A stretch of DNA of 64,000 nucleotides from Anaerolineales bacterium UBA5195 (GTDB lineage: Bacteria; Chloroflexota; Anaerolineae; Anaerolineales; Villigracilaceae): the NCBI GenBank assembly GCA_002412925.1, contig DHVZ01000033.1, positions 38,888-102,887 on the forward strand. Direction: 5' to 3'. Both the position numbers and the translations under genes were made by a program. Positions 24,315 to 32,483 of the stretch are shown here, one piece after another. The notes under the pieces were generated by a model, which saw only the letters and a program-made list of their open reading frames with translations, was not told where the DNA came from and searched no databases. Each line of letters begins with the position of its first letter. Positions within the stretch are counted from its first letter, which is position 1.

Positions 24315-26135
24315 ATGTCTGACCGGGAACTCGTGCGAGTGAGGTGGGTTACCTTTGCGGCGCTGTTTGTGATTTTCGGATTCTACCTGCGGATTGGCGC
24401 TGGCTGGCTGTCTTGGCCCGCGGGTTTGGCGGCTTTTCTGACCGCCGCCCTGCTGAGCATCGGGTTGGAATTTTGGCTCCGGCTTGTGCAGCGGCAGGCG
24501 GCTGGTGGCCGGCAACTGGCAGAGGCCCTGCTCCAATTGGGACAGGCGCAAGGCCGCGCCCAGGCTGCGCTCGGTCTCCAACGCAAACTCCTCGAGGCGC
24601 GCTCTGAAAAAGGAATTCTCGAAGATGTCCTCGAGATCGGGGCCGAAACCTTGCGAGCGATGGGCGCATCCTTTACGCCCTTTGATGAGTGGGGGCAATC
24701 GCTCCCGGCATTAACGCATGGAAATGTGCCGAATGCGGCTGTCCAGTTTTGGTCAAAGCGCCTCTCGCAGCCCGAAACACGCCAGGCTTGCAAAGTCTGC
24801 CAGACTTTGGAAAGCGCCTCGGGCTGCATCCTGTTACCGCGCGAGGTCACCCAGCTGGCTTATGTTGTCTGTTTCCCGCTTCAGAGCGGCGGACGGACAG
24901 TTGGCGTGGTAAACATTTATTTCGACCATGAGACCCGGCCAGAGCCTGAGGCGCGGCGCTTTTTTACCGAGAGCCTGGCGGCCGCCGGGGTTGCCCTGGA
25001 AGGCCTGCGCAGCCGCGACCAGGAAATTGCGGCTCTTTTGTACCTTCAAGCCGAAACCTCGCCCAAATCTGACCTGGCCATTTTACTAAACAGCTTGCTG
25101 GAAAATATCCAACGCGCCCTGGAGGTGGATTTTGCATTGCTTTACATCCCGGGCGGAATCCCCCGCCAACTCAAACCTGCGCCTCAGCTTTTTTCCTGCG
25201 CTAAAAACGATCCCAACGCTGGCGGCGCGATGCCTGACCAGCCATTTCTGGAAGGAATCTGGAAAAGCGTTCTGACTTCAGGGCAAACCCTGGCTCTCGA
25301 AAACGCCGCCCTGAAGAAACAGGAAAAATGGAAGTCCTTGTTGGCAGTTCCGCTGGTCTGGCGCGGGGATGAACCGCTCGGGGTGTTGGTTTTGGGTTCG
25401 AACTCTGCCCAGGCTTTCGCCCAGCGTCACCAGGCCCTGCTGGAAACCCTGGCCGGACAGGCAGCCTTGTTAATCCAAAATGCGCGCTTGTTGGTACAGG
25501 TTGAATATCAAGCCGTTGTGGAAGAGCGCACCCGCCTGGCGCGCGAAATTCACGATGGCCTCGCGCAGACCCTGGCTTTTTTGAAAATCCAGTCTTCGCA
25601 AATGCAGACCTACCTGGCCCAGGGTGAGACAGAGCGTTTAACGGCCAGTTTGCAGGCCAGTTACCGTACCCTGTCTGACGCTTATATCGACGCCCGGCAG
25701 GCGATTGACAATCTTCGGCGTATCCCATCGACCAGCTTGTACGCCTGGGTCAGACAGTCTGCCGCAGATTTTGAGCAGGCGACGGGGCTGGCGGTCGATT
25801 TATCCGCTTTTGAGTTGTCGGTTGAGTATCCCGTCAACCTCCAGGCCCAATTGATGCGCATCGTGCAGGAAGCGCTCAGCAATATCCGTAAACATGCCAG
25901 GGCGCAGCGGGTCTCAATCCGCGGGCAGGAAGCTGATGGTTTTGTGCTGATCGAAATTCGGGATGACGGCTACGGTTTTTCCCCTGAAGCTGTCGCCGCT
26001 CAATCCCGTTATGGATTGATTGGGATGCGTGAGCGGGCCGAGAGTATTGGGGCAGATTTCCAGATTGCCAGCCAGCCGGGCAGTGGCACACTGGTCTCCC
26101 TGCGTCTGCCCATGAAGGTCAAGGAGGAGTTATGA
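24315..26135 (+). CDS. NarX/LiaS-type sensor histidine kinase with GAF domains
   Basis: A 606-residue protein. Two hydrophobic helices (about residues 12-55) are followed by a coiled linker and two GAF-like domains (about 90-225 and 245-385). The second includes SLLAVPLVWRGDEPLGVLVLG. The HisKA_3 H-box LAREIHDGLAQTLAFLK has phospho-His413, and the ATPase domain follows with the N-box EALSNIRKHA, IRDDGYGF and RYGLIGMRERAESIGA. Four cysteines lie in the first GAF region (CKVCQT; SGCILLP), so redox or metal sensing is possible but unproven. The stop overlaps the response regulator start. Confidence 0.9.
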   Translation: MSDRELVRVRWVTFAALFVIFGFYLRIGAGWLSWPAGLAAFLTAALLSIGLEFWLRLVQRQAAGGRQLAEALLQLGQAQGRAQAALGLQRKLLEARSEKGILEDVLEIGAETLRAMGASFTPFDEWGQSLPALTHGNVPNAAVQFWSKRLSQPETRQACKVCQTLESASGCILLPREVTQLAYVVCFPLQSGGRTVGVVNIYFDHETRPEPEARRFFTESLAAAGVALEGLRSRDQEIAALLYLQAETSPKSDLAILLNSLLENIQRALEVDFALLYIPGGIPRQLKPAPQLFSCAKNDPNAGGAMPDQPFLEGIWKSVLTSGQTLALENAALKKQEKWKSLLAVPLVWRGDEPLGVLVLGSNSAQAFAQRHQALLETLAGQAALLIQNARLLVQVEYQAVVEERTRLAREIHDGLAQTLAFLKIQSSQMQTYLAQGETERLTASLQASYRTLSDAYIDARQAIDNLRRIPSTSLYAWVRQSAADFEQATGLAVDLSAFELSVEYPVNLQAQLMRIVQEALSNIRKHARAQRVSIRGQEADGFVLIEIRDDGYGFSPEAVAAQSRYGLIGMRERAESIGADFQIASQPGSGTLVSLRLPMKVKEEL

Positions 26136-26767
26136 GCCGGATCAAGCTGGTGGTTGTCGATGATCACGCCCTTTTTCGGCGTGGATTGGTGGGTTTACTC
26201 GAAGAGATGCCCGATTTCCTGGTGGCTGGTGAGGCCGCCAATGGTCAGGAGGCCCTGCCACTGATCGAGCGGATCAAACCGGATGTTGTCCTGCTGGATA
26301 TTAATATGCCGGTCATGGATGGCATCCAGGCGCTCGCCGCCATTCGGAAAACACAGCCTGACCAAAAAGTGCTCATGCTGACGATTTCGCAAAATGACGA
26401 TGACTTGATCAGCGCGATTGTGACCGGGGCCAATGGCTATGTCCTCAAAAATACCGAGCCGGAAATGCTCCATAGCACGATCCTCCAAGTGGCCGCGGGG
26501 CATTCGGTTTTGTCGCCCGAGGTGACGGCCAGGGTCTTACAGGCTGTCCGCCGTTCGCAAACCGACCGCAGCCGCGGCCTGTTGAGCGATCGGGAGGTGG
26601 AAGTCTTGAAATGCCTGGCGCGCGGACAAACCACTGCCCATATTGCCAGCGGTTTGTTTATCTCTGAAAACACCGTCAAGACCCATATCCGGCATATTCT
26701 CGAAAAAATGGAAGTTAGTAATCGCGCCGAGGCTGTAGCCCGGGCGGCGCAGATGGATTTGATTTAG
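26132..26767 (+). CDS. NarL/FixJ-family response regulator
   Basis: A 211-residue protein. The receiver domain (1-120) has the acidic pair Asp10-Asp11, phospho-acceptor Asp56 in LLDINMP and Lys in YVLKNTE. The LuxR-type helix-turn-helix is at about 145-205 (LSDREVEVLKCLARGQTTA; ISENTVKTHIRHILEKMEV). It is translationally coupled to the sensor kinase at 24315 and followed by a terminator. Its position just before the oxidase operon suggests redox or electron-acceptor control of that operon, an inference from order only. Confidence 0.92.
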   Translation: MSRIKLVVVDDHALFRRGLVGLLEEMPDFLVAGEAANGQEALPLIERIKPDVVLLDINMPVMDGIQALAAIRKTQPDQKVLMLTISQNDDDLISAIVTGANGYVLKNTEPEMLHSTILQVAAGHSVLSPEVTARVLQAVRRSQTDRSRGLLSDREVEVLKCLARGQTTAHIASGLFISENTVKTHIRHILEKMEVSNRAEAVARAAQMDLI

Positions 26768-26787
26768 TTTTCTATTAGCCTTCCATG

Positions 26788-26816
26788 GCGGGTGATTTCA
26801 AAATCACCCGCTTTTT
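26788..26816 (+). terminator. Rho-independent terminator after the two-component operon
   Basis: GCGGGTGATT (26788-26797) pairs perfectly with AATCACCCGC (26802-26811) around a TCAA loop and is followed by TTTTTG. Confidence 0.85.
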
Positions 26817-26916
26817 GATTCGAAATCCCCCTAAGTTCTCGCGCCTGTCGATGACAAAGCGGAGATAATTTGGTAAATTAATCATGTTTCATCTTACTTT
26901 AATCTGAGACTTTGCC

Positions 26917-27297
26917 ATGACCCATGCCTCCCGCAGTCCCCATCGTGTCCTGATTGTTTCTGCCAATCCTTTGTTCCGCGAAGGCTTGCGCAGGATGTAT
27001 GCTGAGCGTTGGGGTGCGAAGGCCTCGATTGTTGGGCTGCCAACTGCCATGGCTGAAGCGCTCTCTGCGCTGGAAACGCATTTTCCTGACCTGGTGATTG
27101 TCGATTTCGACGATAAGACCATCAATCGCGACGAGTTTCTCAATCATTTTGTGGCCGGGAAAGCCCCGATGCAGGTCATGCTGGTTTCTTTGCAAGAATC
27201 GGGCCAGGTGGTGGTCTACGATCGGCGAACGTTAACTTCTGCGCAGGCAGAAAATTGGCTTAATGATCCCTGGAATGAAAATCCAGATCGAGTGTAA
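26917..27297 (+). CDS. Degenerate receiver-like protein upstream of the oxidase genes
   Basis: A 126-residue protein with the outline of a response-regulator receiver: VLIVSANPLFREGLRRMYAE, then PDLVIVDFDDKTIN, then MQVMLVSLQESGQVVVYDR. The first acidic pair is replaced by Ser-Ala-Asn and no conserved Lys is apparent, so normal phosphorylation is unlikely. It ends 12 bases before ctaC and reads the same way, so it probably belongs to the oxidase operon. The function is unknown; a protein-protein switch is a guess. Confidence 0.65.
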   Translation: MTHASRSPHRVLIVSANPLFREGLRRMYAERWGAKASIVGLPTAMAEALSALETHFPDLVIVDFDDKTINRDEFLNHFVAGKAPMQVMLVSLQESGQVVVYDRRTLTSAQAENWLNDPWNENPDRV

Positions 27298-27309
27298 GGA
27301 GAGAAACTG

Positions 27310-28338
27310 ATGCAAAATGCCCGTCATTTTGTGCTGATCGCTGTACTGGTTGTGATTGTAGCCGTGCTGACCTATCTTGGACTGGATGCCATCGGCCTTT
27401 TACCCGTGGCCGCCAGCGCCCAATCTGCACCCATCGACTGGCTTTTCGACCTGGAATTGAAACTGATTGCGTTTTTCTTTGCGCTGATCATGGTCCCGCT
27501 GGTCTACAGCCTGGTGGTTTTTCGCCGCAAAGACGGCGATGAAACAGACGCGGAACACATTGAGGGGAATACCGGCCTGGAAATTACCTGGACCGCCATC
27601 CCGCTTTTGATCGTGATTGCGCTGGGGATCATCGGGGCGGACAACCTGCGCCAGGTACGGATCGTTGACCCGCAGGCACTCGAAGTCAAAGTGGTCGCAT
27701 TTCAATGGGGCTGGCGCTTCGAGTACCCTCAAGGTTTTGTTTCCAACCAGCTCTACCTGCCTGTTGATCAACAGGTGGTGCTCAAGATGGAAAGCCAGGA
27801 TGTTTTGCACTCCTTCTGGGTGCCTGAGTTCCGGGTGAAACAGGATATTGTTCCGGGCCGTGTCGAAGAGTACCGGATTACCCCCTCGCTCGTGGGTGAA
27901 TACAAAGTCCGCTGCGCGGAAATTTGTGGTGCCTCCCATGCTTACATGGAATCGCCAGTGGTCGTCGTCAGCCAGGCAGATTATGACCAGTGGGTCAACA
28001 TCCGCGCTGAAGCGGCCAAGGCCGAAGCCCTCGCCAGCGCCGGAAAACCGGATGCGACCCGAGGCGAGAAGCTCTATCAGGAAAGCGGCTGTAAAGCCTG
28101 TCATTCACTGGATGGCTCCAAAGGCGTTGGGCCAACCTGGAAGGGCCTGGCAGGTTCCGCCCGCAAGCTGGCCGATGGTTCAACTGTGACGGCTAACCAG
28201 GATTACCTGGCTGAGTCGATCACACTTCCGATTGCCAAAACGGTCGAAGGCTATCCGGTCAATGCCATGCCGAATTTTGGGTACCTGACGGACGCCCAAG
28301 TTGCAGATCTGGTTGCTTTTATCGAAACCCTCAAATAG
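27310..28338 (+). CDS. ctaC: Cytochrome c oxidase subunit II fused to cytochrome c (caa3 type)
   Basis: A 342-residue protein. Two N-terminal helices (about 7-28 and 48-70) are followed by the CuA cupredoxin domain. The CuA ligands are all visible: His167 in VLHSFWVPEF, then Cys202, Glu204, Cys206, His210 and Met213 in RCAEICGASHAYM. A C-terminal cytochrome c domain follows, with heme motif CKACH (261-265) and a likely axial Met in NAMPNFG. The fused heme marks a caa3-type oxidase. A strong AAGGAG site precedes ATG 27310. Confidence 0.95.
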   Translation: MQNARHFVLIAVLVVIVAVLTYLGLDAIGLLPVAASAQSAPIDWLFDLELKLIAFFFALIMVPLVYSLVVFRRKDGDETDAEHIEGNTGLEITWTAIPLLIVIALGIIGADNLRQVRIVDPQALEVKVVAFQWGWRFEYPQGFVSNQLYLPVDQQVVLKMESQDVLHSFWVPEFRVKQDIVPGRVEEYRITPSLVGEYKVRCAEICGASHAYMESPVVVVSQADYDQWVNIRAEAAKAEALASAGKPDATRGEKLYQESGCKACHSLDGSKGVGPTWKGLAGSARKLADGSTVTANQDYLAESITLPIAKTVEGYPVNAMPNFGYLTDAQVADLVAFIETLK

Positions 28339-28347
28339 GAGCCTTGG

Positions 28348-30378
28348 ATGAATAAAAACCCTTCGCGCGGCCTGGGCGCCGCCTTGTTATTCTTCCTGAT
28401 TGGACAGGTGGCCGGGACGCTGGTCGGTGTGCTCCTGCACACCTTGACCACCGGAAGATTTGAAGTCAGTTACTTCCTGGATTTGCCATCCTGGCTGTTG
28501 GGCACGCTGGCCGGTATCGTTGGGTTTTTACACGCCCTGGCGGGATATCGCGGGGTGGTGCGTGGCCTGCTCTGGCAGGTGGCTGGGACGGTGGGCGGCG
28601 CGCTGGTCTTCACCCTGGGCCGGGTGCTGTTGGGCTTGAAAGCTTTTGATCTGACTACCTTCGGTTTCACCGAACCCGCCTGGGTCTTTGGTGCCCTGCT
28701 GGGTTCGATCACCTTCCTGGCGGGTGTGGGCGCGTTGACCGATTGGACCAAGTGGGCCATGGGGCAGTCAACCCCCGATCATCACGCCGACCAGCCTGGT
28801 TGGCAGAAATATTTTGGCGTCTCGCTCGATCATAAAGTGATCGGGATTCAGTACACTGTCACTTCCTTGTTCCTGCTCAGCGTGGGCGGTTTGTTTGCGC
28901 TGGTCTTCCGTACCGAATTATCCCAAGCGGGCCTGCAATTAATCTCGCTCCAGCTCTACAATTCCTTGATGAGTCTGCATGGGATGGTCATGATCGTCTC
29001 GATCCTGCTGGGGATTGCCGGGGTGATTAACTACCTCGTCCCAATGTTGATTGGGGCGCAGGATATGGCTTTCCCGCGCTTGAACGCCTTTTCTTTTTGG
29101 ATTTCAATCCCCGCGGCGGTTGTATTGCTTTCCAGCCTCGCCCTGGGAGGCTTTGATACCGGTTGGACGGGTTATCCGCCCCTTTCGGTGCGCGCCCCGC
29201 TGGGAATGTCGATGTTTTTCGTCGGGATCTGGGTTGCGGGCTGGTCATCCATTTTGGGCGCCTTGAATTTGATCGTAACTGTCCTGCGGATGCGCGCCAG
29301 GGGCATGACCGCCTTTAAAATGCCGATTTTCGTCTGGGCAGCGGTGGCGACCTCGATTATTTCTCTGACCGCCACGCAGATGATTGGATTGGCCTTTCAG
29401 CTGGTGCTTTTCCAGCGCGTTTTTGGGATGCCCTTTTTTGACCTGGCGAAGGGCGGCAACCCGATCCTGTTCCAGCACTTGTTCTGGTTTTACTCGCACC
29501 CGGTGGTCTATGTTTTTGTCCTGCCGGGGCTGGGGGTGATCAGCGAACTGCTCCCGGTTTTTGTCCGCAAGCCCTTGTTTGGCTACAAGTGGGTGGCGAT
29601 GTCATCCCTTGGGATTGCGCTGGTGGGTTTCCTGGTTTGGGCGCACCACATGTTTGCTTCGGGGATGAACGAATATCTGCGCGTGCCCTTCATGTACAGC
29701 ACGCTGCTGGTCTCTGTCCCGACCGGCGTCAAATTTTTCTCGTGGGTGGCGACTCTCTGGCAGGGCAAGCTCCAACGTAACATTCCCGCGCCGATGCTCT
29801 TTGTCTTGGGCGGGATCGTCGTCTTCCTGCTCGGCGGCCTGACCGGCCCCCCGAACGCCACCGTCTCGACGGATTTGCACCTGACCGATACCTACTTTAT
29901 CGTCGGCCATTTCCACGATACGATGTTTGGCGGTTATATCTTTCCCTTCTTTGCGGCGCTCTATTACTGGTTCCCGAAGGCCACTGGCAAACGCCTGAAT
30001 GAGACTCTTGGCAAATGGCATTTCTGGCTGATGACGCCCTCCTTCTTGATTTTGACGCTCTTTATGATGCGCGTCGGTCTTTTGGGGATGCGCCGCCGGA
30101 TAGCCGACTATGACCCGGCCCTCGGCTTTGATCCCTGGCATATCGCCATGACGATTTCAGCCTTCGCGATTGCCGCCGGGGTGCTGCTTTTCTTCTACAA
30201 CATTTATCGCACACTCAAATCTGACGAGCAAGCCATTGGGAACGTCTGGAACTCGCGCTCCCCGGAATGGCAGGTGCCTTCACCCATGCCGGCCCATAAT
30301 TACGACCACGAGCTCGAAGTGGTTGGCGAACCGTATGATTACGGCCTGCCAGGTTCCGTCTACGTCAAGATGCAATAG
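28348..30378 (+). CDS. ctaD: Cytochrome c oxidase subunit I (A2-type)
   Basis: A 676-residue polytopic protein. An N-terminal extension (about 1-135) has four extra helices before the usual subunit I start near DHKVIGIQYT. Heme and copper ligands include His211 in SLHGMVMI, Y-S-H-P-V-V-Y at 382-388 (CuB His and cross-linked Tyr), WAHHMFASG, and VGHFHDTMFGG for the heme a and a3 ligands. The HPEVY glutamate is absent; YSHPVV is the signature of A2-type oxidases such as those of Thermus and Rhodothermus. AGGAG precedes the ATG. Confidence 0.95.
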   Translation: MNKNPSRGLGAALLFFLIGQVAGTLVGVLLHTLTTGRFEVSYFLDLPSWLLGTLAGIVGFLHALAGYRGVVRGLLWQVAGTVGGALVFTLGRVLLGLKAFDLTTFGFTEPAWVFGALLGSITFLAGVGALTDWTKWAMGQSTPDHHADQPGWQKYFGVSLDHKVIGIQYTVTSLFLLSVGGLFALVFRTELSQAGLQLISLQLYNSLMSLHGMVMIVSILLGIAGVINYLVPMLIGAQDMAFPRLNAFSFWISIPAAVVLLSSLALGGFDTGWTGYPPLSVRAPLGMSMFFVGIWVAGWSSILGALNLIVTVLRMRARGMTAFKMPIFVWAAVATSIISLTATQMIGLAFQLVLFQRVFGMPFFDLAKGGNPILFQHLFWFYSHPVVYVFVLPGLGVISELLPVFVRKPLFGYKWVAMSSLGIALVGFLVWAHHMFASGMNEYLRVPFMYSTLLVSVPTGVKFFSWVATLWQGKLQRNIPAPMLFVLGGIVVFLLGGLTGPPNATVSTDLHLTDTYFIVGHFHDTMFGGYIFPFFAALYYWFPKATGKRLNETLGKWHFWLMTPSFLILTLFMMRVGLLGMRRRIADYDPALGFDPWHIAMTISAFAIAAGVLLFFYNIYRTLKSDEQAIGNVWNSRSPEWQVPSPMPAHNYDHELEVVGEPYDYGLPGSVYVKMQ

Positions 30379-30392
30379 CGCGGAGGCACAAC

Positions 30393-31151
30393 GTGACACA
30401 CGAAAAACATTCCAGTTCTCTCAACCAGGGTTTGGTTATTTTCATCTTTTTGGCCTTCCTGACCTTTGTGGAGTTCTTCATTGCCATTACCAACCAATCT
30501 TTGGCCATGCTGACGGTTGTGGCGATCGTCAAGGCTGGCCTGGTCATGTACTATTACATGCACATTTACAAGCTCGCCGAGCCTGAGACAGAAACCGACC
30601 AGCACAGCGAGCCCTGGAAACTGGCGACCAACCGCCTGGGCTTCTGGCTTTTTATTCTTTCGGATGCTTTCCTGTTCGCAGGCTTGCTGGTCACACGCTT
30701 TAACTTGCTCGGCCTGACGCGCCCGGACCTGGATCAATACCTCGGCTTGGCAGTGACAGCAGTTTTGCTGGTCTCCAGTTTTTTCATGAACCGCGCCGAG
30801 ACCCATCTGAATCTGGGCAATCAAAAAGGTTTCCTGCTGAATACTGCCTTGACCATGCTGCTTGGAATTGGTTTCCTGGCTGGCGTGGTTGGCGTGGAAT
30901 GGCAGCACGCACCCTTTTCTGTGGCCGATAGCGCCGCCAGCGCCGTCTTCTTCATGCTGACCGGGATGCATGCCTTCCACGTTCTGACTGGTATCATTTT
31001 CCTCGGGATTATCCTGAATAACGGCCGCCGGGGCCTCTATACTGCTGAAAAACATTGGGCCGTGGAAGCTGCAACGGTTTACTGGCACTTTATCGATGTC
31101 GTCTGGATTTTCTTTTATCCGGCGCTCTACCTGATCGGGCGGTTGGCATAA
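30393..31151 (+). CDS. ctaE: Fused cytochrome oxidase subunits IV and III
   Basis: A 252-residue protein starting at a GTG with GCGGAGG upstream. Residues about 10-60 (VIFIFLAFLTFVEFFIAI and LAMLTVVAIVKAGLVMYYYM) match the small bacterial subunit IV (CtaF/COX4_pro), normally a separate polypeptide of about 100 residues. Residues about 75-252 are subunit III: FWLFILSDAFLFAGLL, EWQHAPF, FFMLTGMHAFHVLTGI and VYWHFIDVVWIFFYP. The two parts join through an acidic linker. The order of genes (ctaC, ctaD, ctaE) is the standard one. Confidence 0.9.
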   Translation: MTHEKHSSSLNQGLVIFIFLAFLTFVEFFIAITNQSLAMLTVVAIVKAGLVMYYYMHIYKLAEPETETDQHSEPWKLATNRLGFWLFILSDAFLFAGLLVTRFNLLGLTRPDLDQYLGLAVTAVLLVSSFFMNRAETHLNLGNQKGFLLNTALTMLLGIGFLAGVVGVEWQHAPFSVADSAASAVFFMLTGMHAFHVLTGIIFLGIILNNGRRGLYTAEKHWAVEAATVYWHFIDVVWIFFYPALYLIGRLA

Positions 31152-31200
31152 ATCATGGCAGGTGCGGCGCAATCCGCCGCCCCGACAGGTTAAGGAAAAT

Positions 31201-31695
31201 ATGACTCGTTTGGCCGTCCAGCGTTTTCTGATTTGCATCGTGCTGGGTCTGATTGGCGCAATTGGCATCAATGAATTCACCTTCATCTTTTTGAAGAGTG
31301 AAGCCGGGCGCGGACCGGGCCGTATCGAGCTGGTCATTCCCGCTGGAACGGCTGATCGGATTGCCAGGGGCGAGCCGAACCCCACCATCCCGGAGAACAT
31401 GGTTTTTGTGGCCGGGGATACTTTCGTGGTCAAAAACCTGGACGTGGTCGATCACCGTCTCGGTCCGTTATTCATCCCCTCCGGCGCTTCTGCCAGCCTG
31501 ACCTTGAGCGACGCGAATAATTATGCCTATAACTGCTCTTTCCAATCGGGCCAAGTCTTTGGCCTGGATGTGCAGGAGCCGGTTACCTCGGGAACGCGCT
31601 TATACGGTATTTTGATTGCCGGAATCCCCCTTGGCCTGATGCTGGGGATGTACAGCTTGATCATCTGGCCTTTGAAGCCAAGGGCGCAGCCATGA
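31201..31695 (+). CDS. Membrane-tethered cupredoxin-like protein of the oxidase operon
   Basis: A 164-residue protein from ATG 31201 (AAGGAAAAT upstream). An N-terminal helix (about 7-27) and a C-terminal helix (about 137-157) flank a beta-rich domain reminiscent of cupredoxins: ENMVFVAGDTFVVKNLDVVD, HRLGPLFIPSG and NNYAYNCSFQSGQVFGLDV. The first His and the Cys of a copper site are present, but Gln stands where the second His and the Met would be. It may be a CuA or CuB assembly factor, or a structural relic. It overlaps the SURF1 start by four bases. Confidence 0.6.
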   Translation: MTRLAVQRFLICIVLGLIGAIGINEFTFIFLKSEAGRGPGRIELVIPAGTADRIARGEPNPTIPENMVFVAGDTFVVKNLDVVDHRLGPLFIPSGASASLTLSDANNYAYNCSFQSGQVFGLDVQEPVTSGTRLYGILIAGIPLGLMLGMYSLIIWPLKPRAQP

Positions 31696-32483
31696 CACTT
31701 CTCCGCGCCATGCTGAGCCGCCGCTGGATTTTGACAACCCTGTTGGTTGTGGCGGGAACCCTGGTCTGCGTTCGCCTGGGGATCTGGCAACTGGACCGGC
31801 TTGAACAGCGCCGCGCCTTTAACGAGCGCTATCTTGAAGCCACCCTGACCTCTCCCCTGATCCTTGAATCTGCCCCACTGGCAGACCTGACGCTGATGGA
31901 ATACCGCACCATCTTTGTCACCGGTAGGTATGATCCGATCAACCAGGTGGTGCTTCGCAACCAGTTCCACGACGGCGAGCCTGGATTCCTCCTACTGACA
32001 CCGCTCGTCTTTGCCGATAACACTGCAATCCTGGTGGCGCGCGGCTGGATTCCCGCAGCCGGGAATGCCAGTCCATCAGATTGGCGTAAATATGACCAGC
32101 TGGAAGACGTCACCCTGGGCGGAATCATCCGCCTTGGGCAAACGGAACCAGGGCTGGGGGGTGTTCCTGACCCTGAAGGGCAGTCTCGCCTTGATTTTTG
32201 GAACCTGGTTAACGTCGAAAGAATTTCCCGCCAGGTCCCGTATCCGTTAGCCTCGGCTTTTATCCAGCCCGACCCCGACCCGGCTCTGACTGCGCCGCCT
32301 TATCCATCCCAGCCGGTGATTGAAGTCACCGAAGGCCCGCACATGGGTTATGCTTTGCAGTGGTTCAGCTTCGCCGCGCTTTTGTTTGTGGGTTACCCGT
32401 TTTTTCTACGGCAGATGGAGTTGGGCGGCTCGCCGGTTGACAGCCAGCAATCAGCCCCTGTACTCCAAAAGGATCAAAAATGA
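31692..32483 (+). CDS. SURF1-family oxidase assembly protein
   Basis: A 263-residue protein with two transmembrane helices (about 12-30 and 219-236) flanking an extracytoplasmic domain, as in SURF1/Shy1. Conserved pieces are LGIWQLDRLEQRRAFN after helix one, VLRNQFHDGEPGFLLLTPL, VARGWIPA and GYALQWFSFAALLFVGYPFF in helix two. It aids heme a insertion into subunit I. It overlaps both neighbours by four bases. Confidence 0.92.
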   Translation: MTLLRAMLSRRWILTTLLVVAGTLVCVRLGIWQLDRLEQRRAFNERYLEATLTSPLILESAPLADLTLMEYRTIFVTGRYDPINQVVLRNQFHDGEPGFLLLTPLVFADNTAILVARGWIPAAGNASPSDWRKYDQLEDVTLGGIIRLGQTEPGLGGVPDPEGQSRLDFWNLVNVERISRQVPYPLASAFIQPDPDPALTAPPYPSQPVIEVTEGPHMGYALQWFSFAALLFVGYPFFLRQMELGGSPVDSQQSAPVLQKDQK

